Under the pieces are notes generated by a model. The model saw only the letters and a program-made list of their open reading frames with translations, was not told the DNA's origin and made no database searches. From Bathynomus jamesi (Eukaryota > Arthropoda > Malacostraca > Isopoda > Cirolanidae), in NCBI GenBank assembly GCA_023014485.1, contig JAJOZX010012228.1, positions 1 through 64,000 of the forward strand: DNA of 64,000 nucleotides, in the 5' to 3' direction. Both the position numbers and the translations under genes were made by a program. Positions within the stretch are counted from its first letter, which is position 1. The number at the start of each line of letters is the position of its first letter. Positions 56,901-64,000 of this stretch are shown in pieces.

Positions 56901-58705
56901 AAATTAGCATATTTTAAATACCATAGTTGATTATAAAATGGGAATGTCATTACTATGGTGAAAATGGCAGTAGTGAACTTATACATTAATAGGAGCTAAT
57001 TAAGTGCTCTTTTAGTGATTTGCAAGATACATTTAGTGATGAAGCCTGCCTGATTTGCATGGGAATTGCATTCCATACATCTGCTCCTTTGAAAGAGCGC
57101 ATTTCTTGCAGTTTATTGTATAGTTAGATTTGTGTATAAAATCTCTGGGTAGTCTGGTGTTATAATGGTGGTGTATTTGATGGGGGGATGACTGATCTTT
57201 GAATGGGTGATGTTTGTTGATTTTTATTGATAACTTTGAACACATTGACAGTACCATTCAGTTTGTGTAAGTCATTTAGTTTCAAAGTATTAATTAGCTC
57301 TTTAAACATGGGGGGGGGGGATGTGACTTTGTTGTCATTGAGAATGCAGACATTTTTTATGAATTACTCCCAAATGATCTTCTTACATTTCCTTGAGCGA
57401 CTCCATGTTGTAATGCAATATAATAAGTGTGGATGGATGAAAGAATAATATAGGGTAAGGAGTATGTTTTGAGGTAGGGTCCATTTTAGTTTAAATAATA
57501 TGAAGAGATCTTGATATTTTGGATATAATATGTTGTACATGACTTTTGAAATTTAGTTTTTAGTCTAAATTAATGGCAAGTACTTTAACTTTATTCACCC
57601 TTGCAAGTGTAGTAATCCCAATTTTTATTTGACAGTTTGTATTAATATATTTTGTGGTAATAATCAATTAATCATAAATGATGACTGTCAGGTTCAGTAG
57701 AAGTTTATTAGCACGCATCCATTTATATATAGTTTGTAATTGCCTGTTTTTCATTAATCAGAAAGTCTGAGTTATGATGGAAAAAAGTAAGTGTGGTATC
57801 ATCTGCATATTGTATGCAATTTAATGTGGTTGAGAGATGAAAATTATTGACTCTAATTCGAAATAGTAATGGGCCAAGAATAGATTGTTGTGGGACTCCA
57901 CTAGTTAGCATCATGATGTTGAATAAATTACCTTTTAATTTGATGTACTGATGATTTGACAGATGAGATTTAAACCAATCGAGGATATTTCCTCTTATTT
58001 TGTGTATGTGAAGTTTATTCAATAAGATTTTATGCAAAAGTGAATCAAATGCTTTTGACAAGTCCAGGAAGATCATGGCAGTGTTTTTTGCTATTTAAGT
58101 TCTGATACACTTTTTTCAAAAGCATGTTTGACACCTTTTGTTGTATGTCCATACCTAAACCCAAATTACGTTTTAGTTAAAATATTGTATTTGATTAAAA
58201 ATTTAGAGGTTTATTATACACGATTTTTCAAATACTTTACTTAAAGTTGACAATATGGAAATGGGGCGATAATTAAATGGAATATTTTAAGTTTCCCAAC
58301 TTAAATACAAGGCATACTCTGGCTTCCTTTAGACTGTCAGGGAATATACATAGTCATACTGATTCATTCATTATTTTTGAGTAGTACTGCAATTTCATCA
58401 GAAATGTATATCTTTACCTTTATTGGTGTCAGAATCTTTATTTTTTAGTTTTTCTAATTGCTGGATTGTTATTGTATGGTAGGATTGGATCAAAGAAAAT
58501 TAATTTGTATTTGGTTGTCTGTGTAATACTATTGCTTGTGACCCATTTGCCCACATTGGGCTTCTATCATGAAAAAGAAAACCTATAGTATTTGTCATTT
58601 ACCATTAATTATTTGGACTATAGTGGATTTAATTTTCCCAGAAGAGTTCCTTGTTCCATGCACGGTCTGTGTTTAACATATAATGTTCTCAGGGAACCAT
58701 TCTGA

Positions 58706-58739
<34 letters not shown>

Positions 58740-61626
58740 CGTCTCACATTAATAGCCAGGTATAATGAAAACACATTTAAACAAACATTAAAGTGTTTTT
58801 TAATTGGATATTCAATGTACAAAGAAAGAAATCATCATAAATATGGAAATAATGAACATAATATCAAAATGACCTCATAAGGTTGTTAATAATGGATGTA
58901 CGATCCTCCACTTGAAAGAACTTTCCTGAGGCGCTCATCCATTGAATTCGTCAAGGTGAGGATCTCATCTGATGAAATGGTACGAGCAGCATCCACAACA
59001 GCCTCCCAGAGTGCATCCTTACTCGAAAACTGCCGTCCATCTCGATAAACTCGCCTCTTCAGGAGACTCCCATGTTTTCAATCGGGTTGAGATCGGGGGA
59101 ACACGCTGGCCACTTCATTAATCGAGAGCCAGAGAAGCCTAATTGCTGCAGATATTCCGTAGTTTTCTTAGCCGAGTGTGAGGGTGCATTGTCCTGCATA
59201 AACACCAGCGTTCTCTTGAGTGTGACCCTCTGCTTCTTGAACCACGGTAGAAGGTTTTCCTTTAAGAAGGCAACGTAGGCATTGGCACTCATCTTAACGC
59301 CGTCTGGAACTCTCCATGGCCCAACCATCATACCTCCAACAATGCCTGCCCAAAACATGATGCCACCTCCCCCTTGCTGGCGTCTCAAACGATGAGGACG
59401 GTTCCCTCCAATTGTTACCCAACCCTTGCTCCATCCATCTGGTCCGTCGAGGGTAGCACGGCATTCGTCAGTGAAGAGGACTTTTGAAAAATCAATGTTC
59501 ATGTAGTCTTCTGCCCATTTCAGTCGATTCTGCTTATGAACTACCTTCAGAGGAGGCCTTGTAACAGGCTTGACGTGCTTGGCTACCTTCTTCAGGATGC
59601 GACATCTGGTAGCTTTCGACACTTTTTCCTTGCCACAACGTTTGAAAAGTTCATCACTGGTCAGGCACGGGTTTATCACAGCTTCATGCTTGATACGAGA
59701 CAAGGTACGTCGAGAAACTGTCCTCGACACACCTTTGTCAGCCCTCGAACGGACAGCACCAGGAGCCTCGACGAATCTCTTCACTGTGCGGTGATATCTT
59801 CCCAGGATTTTTGATATTTCCAGGGTTGTCTTCCCCTTTGCCAGCTCAGAGACGATGGTGGACTTCTCATCAGAGGTTAAATCACCTTTGCGACCCATAA
59901 CCACACACTTATTTGGCACCTGGCTAATAATTTGAGACACCAAAGTCGTTGCTAATTCATGCAAATGGCCGCCCTTTGTTTACGTTTGCGCAGAACGAAA
60001 TGATTTTAATACTGTATGCGCAGATAGGTGTCGCCATCATTCAGTGTTGTGACATTCAGTGACTGTGAGTGACCTTGACGAATTCAATGGATGAGCGCAA
60101 AGTGGCTAATAATTTGATACGCAGTGTATATATACAGGGTGTTTGAAAACTTTCTGTACAAATTGTAATGGGGGATAGGCAACACCAAGACAAACCCTTT
60201 TCGTCTATAAGTGTATGTCCGCTGACGTCACCATTCGGCGCGAGAGGGCGCAGCTGCAATTGGCTAAAAGGTGAAGTGGGCTAGACTCGCGCTTGCCGCG
60301 GGCATTCTTAAATCGGACGTAGTACGCGTAACATGGAGCGCTTCACGACTGCTGAGATGGCTGACATGCATATGGTGTATGGGGCTGCCAATGGAAACGG
60401 AAGAGCTGCTGTGAGGTTGTACCGACAGCGCTTCCCAAACAGACGTGTGCCAAACCACCAAACGTTTGCGCATTTGCATCGGCGACTGCGAGAAACTGGA
60501 ACATTCCATGCAAACATGCATGACACTGGTTCGGGAGAGAAACGTGCGCACTCCTGACATGGAAGAAGAAATCCTACGGCGATTTGAGGACAATCCAAGC
60601 GCAAGCACGCGAGGTGTTGCACGTATCCTCGGTGTGAACCACGACCTGGTCTGGAGAGTGTTGCACGAGCAGCAGTTACATCCGTTTCATCGTCAGAGAA
60701 TCCAGGCATTACAACCTCGGGATTACCCTCTTCGTGTGGAATTCGCACGCTGGTTTCTGCAGCAGACAGCGGTGCAGCCTAATTTTCCGGCTTATGTGCT
60801 GTTCTCAGATGAGGCTTGTTTCACACGTGAGGGTGTGTTTAACATGCACAATTCTCACGTGTGGGCGCACGCAAATCCACATGCTACACGGGTGGATGCT
60901 CATCAAGAACGGTTCGCCGTCAATGTTTGGGCGGGTATCGTCCATGGCAAGTTGATTGGGCCGTACCTGCTGCCTGTCCGACTCGACGGGCGGGTTTATC
61001 GGATATTTCTTGAAGAAACGTTGCCGGAACTGCTGGAAGATGTTCCCGTGGGTATTCTTAGACGAATGTGGTTTCAACACGACGGGGCCCCAGCACACTC
61101 CAGCAACGATGTGCTGGATTATCTGAACGCCACTTTTGGGGACCGATGGATAGGCCGGGGTGGGCCCGTAGCCTGGCCACCGAGATCGCCCGATTTAACA
61201 TGCCTCGATTTCTTCCTGTGGGGACACATGAAGAACCTCGTGTACGAGACTCCCATTTACTCAGAAGACCTCGTAGCAAGAATGGCTGTCGCCGCTGGAA
61301 CTGTTCCCGAAATGCCGGGAATCTTTCGACGTGTACGTCGGTCAGTGCTTCGACGCTGTCGGGCATGCATTGATGCTACCTGTCGCAACTTTCAGCACCT
61401 TTAAATAAACATGCCTTATTTAAATAAACATGTTACGCGTACTACGTCCGATTTAAGAATGCCCGCGGCAAGCGCGAGTCTAGCCCACTTCACCTTTTAG
61501 CCAATTGCAGCGGCGCCCTCTCGCGCCGAATGGTGACGTCAGCGGAAATACACTTATAGACGAAAAGGGTTTGTCTTGGTGTTGCCTATCCCCCATTACA
61601 ATTTGTACAGAAAGTTTTCAAACACC

Positions 61627-61675
<49 letters not shown>

Positions 61676-62819
61676 TGAGTGGGTTACAAAGACCTTGCGA
61701 CCCATACCGGGGAGGTACCAATGGCAACGGGTGCTAGGGAAAAATTCCTACACATTGTCACAGCTAGCTTCTCGAACAGGTCACCCCAGAAGACAGTAAC
61801 ACAAATCCTCAAAGAGTGTGCAAGATTCAGTCTAACCTTTTCTTGAACTGATCCACAGAGGAACTGTTCACAACTTCTGTCACAGATCTTATAGGTAAAG
61901 TAATTCCCATACACACTTGTGCTAAACCGGTTTCAAACCCAACTTCCAACCATTGTTGCGAGTTATCATTTAAACTAAACATGCTTCTAAAATCGATATC
62001 GTCGAACCCGTGTAAGAGCTTAAAAACCTCGATAAGTTGACCGCGCAGCCTCCGAGTTTCCAGCGAAAACAAATTCAGGGCGGATAAGCGTAGATTGTAG
62101 CCCATATGCCTAACAAGGGATTAACTTTGTGGCCCTCGCCTGGACTCGCTCCAGCCTCTCATATCTTTCCTGAGAATGGGCGACCAGAACTACACAGCGT
62201 ACTCCAGGTGCGGCCGAACCAGGGAATTGTAGAGAGAGACCACAATCTCCTTGTTCCAAAATCGAAATTGCTTCCTGATATAACCCAACAGCTTCTGGGC
62301 TTTCTTTTCCACATCTACGCACTGTTTGGTAAACTTAGGTCGCTGCTAATTAGTACACCGAAGTCCTTTTCCAAATTAGTGGCCTCGATATTACTCCCCA
62401 ACATGGAGTAGTCCGACTTGAGAGAGAGGGGTAAATAGAAGTAAATAGACACCTTTTGTGTTTCCCAATTTTTTTTTTCTTTGATTATAAAAGTCAACAA
62501 ATAAAATTTCTTGAATCAGTAAATACAAAGAGGAAGGGAACACTATTTTAAATATATTGTTTAAATTAATTTTGTATTATTTATTAACTTTTATAATCAA
62601 ATACAAAAATATTTTTGGAAAAACAAACTTGTTGGTTTACTCTTGTCCATCCTCTGGATTTTGTTTGCAGGTGTGGCACATACGATCCATCATTCCATCC
62701 ATACATCTGACTTCAGACTTTATTTGTGGATTTTGCAGTGAAACTGAAGAAGAGTTTGAAGAGACACTTTCACTCATGGAGAAAGTTCAATACAATTTTT
62801 GCTATTTGTTTCCATACAG
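53909..62819 (+). CDS. CDK5RAP1: Second CDK5RAP1 copy (right arm), first two exons, 3' end beyond the window
   Basis: The exon from the ATG at 53909 to 55215 and the exon 62671-62819 are the mirror of 52270-50965 and 43503-43355. From 54311 an uninterrupted frame carries all the cysteine motifs, including '[17 protein letters not shown]'. The N-terminal 130 codons are broken by missing A residues near 54050, 54082 and 54121, where the left arm has a longer run. One coding substitution (Ala to Val near 53998) separates the copies. If real, this is a duplicate transcribed divergently from the left copy; exons 3-5 would lie right of the window. If the palindrome is an assembly artefact, this gene does not exist separately. 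Confidence 0.7.
55342..56611 (+). mobile_element. Mariner transposon, cecropia-like DD34D (right arm)
   Basis: Mirror of 49562-50836, with frames 55479-56024 and 56028-56384. It has 'HTGRPAEF', 'HPRKVL' and 'GCEKLPH' where the left arm has 'HTGCPAEF', 'HPQKVL' and 'GCKKLPH'. The right-arm residues match the mariner at 25599-26869 at the Arg of 'GRPAEF' and of 'HPRKVL', so the left arm holds the derived states. Confidence 0.88.
56855..58375 (-). mobile_element. Jockey/CR1-like LINE remnant (right arm)
   Basis: Mirror of 47800-49320; the RT core is at 58076-57723 with the same 'YADD' box. No differences in the RT-core protein. Confidence 0.75.
58737..60126 (-). mobile_element. DD37E Tc1/mariner transposon (right arm), frame broken by one base
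   Basis: Mirror of 46048-47436. One C is missing near 59070 ('gactcccatg' against four C in the mirror), so the frame from 59964 stops just after '[10 protein letters not shown]'. The left-arm copy is intact. Confidence 0.85.
60135..61629 (+). mobile_element. DD41D Tc1/mariner transposon with ~200-bp inverted repeats (right arm)
   Basis: Mirror of 44545-46039. The frame 60445-61404 is continuous through all three catalytic aspartates ('LFSDEA', 'QHDGAPAH', '[10 protein letters not shown]') to the stop. The N-terminal helix-turn-helix starts at the ATG 60333 and reads in another frame until about 60530, so one frameshift remains. Confidence 0.88.
61825..62555 (-). mobile_element. CR1/Jockey-like LINE 3' fragment (right arm)
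   Basis: Mirror of 43620-44350, with the 'HLEYAV' region at 62200-62230. It differs from the left arm by a 2-3 bp indel near 62500. Confidence 0.75.
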
Positions 62820-62894
62820 GTACGATACTATCGGCTGTAGCTCTTTATGTAATTCAAATATTTTATTTGGTATTTATTATTTACCCATTTGAGT

Positions 62895-63090
62895 AGTGTA
62901 GTAGTAGGGCGTCAGGCTGTTGAACGTTAGTTCCTCGCTTCCACTATCGGCTCGAACTTCAGGTTTCGGGCATTAAGGCGCTTCTCTGGGTTCCCCGTTG
63001 GTGGGGTAGTGGTTCAGATCACGCGTAATCTTTATAAAGGTCATCTCTGTAGATGTTTTGGGAAGTTAAACAACCCCAAACAATTATTAT
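62895..63090 (+). repeat. SINE with 'ttaaacaacccc' tail (right arm)
   Basis: Mirror of 43085-43280: 'ggctcgaacttcaggtttcg', then 'gttggtggggtagtggttca', ending 'agttaaacaaccccaaac'. Confidence 0.55.
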
Positions 63091-63529
63091 TGCAGTTTTC
63101 ATTTTCCACAAAATCTCATTTGAACTTTAAACTGTGGTTTGATCTACTTATGAAAATTAATGTAACATTGGATCTGAATTCAGTTATTACTGAAAAATGT
63201 CCCCGTAGGATCAGTGGTGGTAAGTGATCTCGATTCTGGAACGCGTCCTCCGTGTTTACAGTTCAAATTATTTAAATAAACGAAATTAAAAGCATCAGAG
63301 TCGAGTTTTTAGCCGATTGATCGTTGCTTTCATGAAGGCCGATGTATTTGTTATAATACAATCGCGACATTGTTAGTTTTGAGTGATTCATCTATCTATT
63401 TTGTCACTGGGCCTACGTGAAGAATACCTTGCAATATAATAGGATATATTATTTCAAGATTTATCTGCCTCTTGATAGAAAGGCCTAAACGATAGAGGAC
63501 TTATTTAACTAAAATTTCAAATATTAATT

Positions 63530-63890
63530 GTTCCGTGTAATAATAATCATGGAGGGCCAGAAACTGGCACGGCGTTCAAACCAACTAATGCTACCAATTG
63601 CTCTAAACTCCTATAATATTATTATTATTATTATTATTATTATCATCACTGGGACTCGAACCCACGACCTCGGTGTCTTCGCTAAGCTATGAATGCTGTC
63701 TCGAACTTGTAATACATAGAAAGATAATGTAGAGCTCCTGTGACTCGGTTAGTTGGAAACTGAACTCAGGTCTGGGAAGCCTGAGTTCGAAGTCCCACCT
63801 CCATCTTGGGAGGTTGAAGTTGGGTCGGCCCGATACCGTGTGATTGCTCGGGCTGGAATGACGGGAGTCCACGTCCACCTATCCTCTTTG
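63530..63890. repeat. Two adjoining SINE units (right arm)
   Basis: Mirror of 42285-42645, including (TTA)n at 63620-63650, the B-box complement 'gggactcgaacccacg' and 'cctgagttcgaagtccc'. Confidence 0.55.
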
Positions 63891-64000
63891 TGAGGAAGTA
63901 CAGATTCCGGATGTCAGCTGTTAAATGCTAGTGAAGTTAAGTGTCATTGAGTCTGGAGAGTAGTTGGATGAGAGATCGTCCTCTGCGTCTAGTTTATGTA

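Larger units (their letters stand above)
53100..64000. repeat. Right arm of the giant palindrome, open at the window end
   Basis: Reverse complement of 42171-53071, with mostly one-base homopolymer differences and rare substitutions (for example C/T at 50460 versus 55719 and at about 52182 versus 53998). The arm includes exons, introns and all transposons in mirror order and still matches at base 64000. Confidence 0.95.

Noticed and set aside
60308..60748. 146-codon minus-strand frame (and mirror 45425-45865) within the DD41D element
   Set aside because: Complement of the transposase gene; the sense strand has all catalytic motifs.

Overview
This is eukaryotic DNA, almost certainly from an animal and probably an arthropod. 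I would guess a crustacean, with low confidence. The evidence is GT-AG introns, two metazoan nuclear genes, and a dense load of Tc1/mariner, hAT, Tigger, Penelope-like, non-LTR and tRNA-derived SINE copies, plus (TA)n, (AC)n and (TTA)n microsatellites. I see no bacterial operons and no CRISPR array.

Positions 1-27851 hold most of TRMT2A on the + strand (tRNA m5U54 methyltransferase). I could place sixteen exons by reading frame and splice phase; the first exon or exons lie outside the window or were not recognised. Its 7-kb second intron contains a hAT element nested in a Tigger element. Other introns hold a hAT with a perfect 8-bp target duplication, a LINE with an RNase H domain, SINEs, a small DD41D derivative and a mariner. 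The protein has an unusual C-terminal extension of about 345 residues (RGG/Trp repeats, then a Gly/Gln/Asn/Ser-rich prion-like tail).

Positions 28-34.8 kb are a graveyard of transposons between the convergent 3' ends of the two genes: a Penelope-like element broken by a LINE, several long inverted repeats, and a foldback element made of two inverted halves of a DD41D transposase gene.

Positions 34937-52270 hold CDK5RAP1 on the - strand (MiaB-type radical-SAM methylthiotransferase of mitochondrial tRNA). Five exons run from an ATG at 52270 to a TAG at 34937. Two introns are swollen by nested transposons.

From about 42171 to the end of the window the sequence is one enormous palindrome: an arm at 42171-53071, a 28-bp spacer at 53072-53099, and an inverted arm at 53100-64000 that is still running at the window edge. 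Each arm carries the first two recognised CDK5RAP1 exons and the same mariner, LINE, DD37E, DD41D, CR1 and SINE insertions. The arms differ mainly by one-base homopolymer indels plus a few substitutions. It is either a very young inverted duplication giving head-to-head CDK5RAP1 copies, or an assembly or foldback artefact (possibly two haplotypes joined head to head). This is the most important thing to check.

Both genes modify tRNA (uridine 54 in the T loop; A37 next to the anticodon), but nothing here shows co-regulation.
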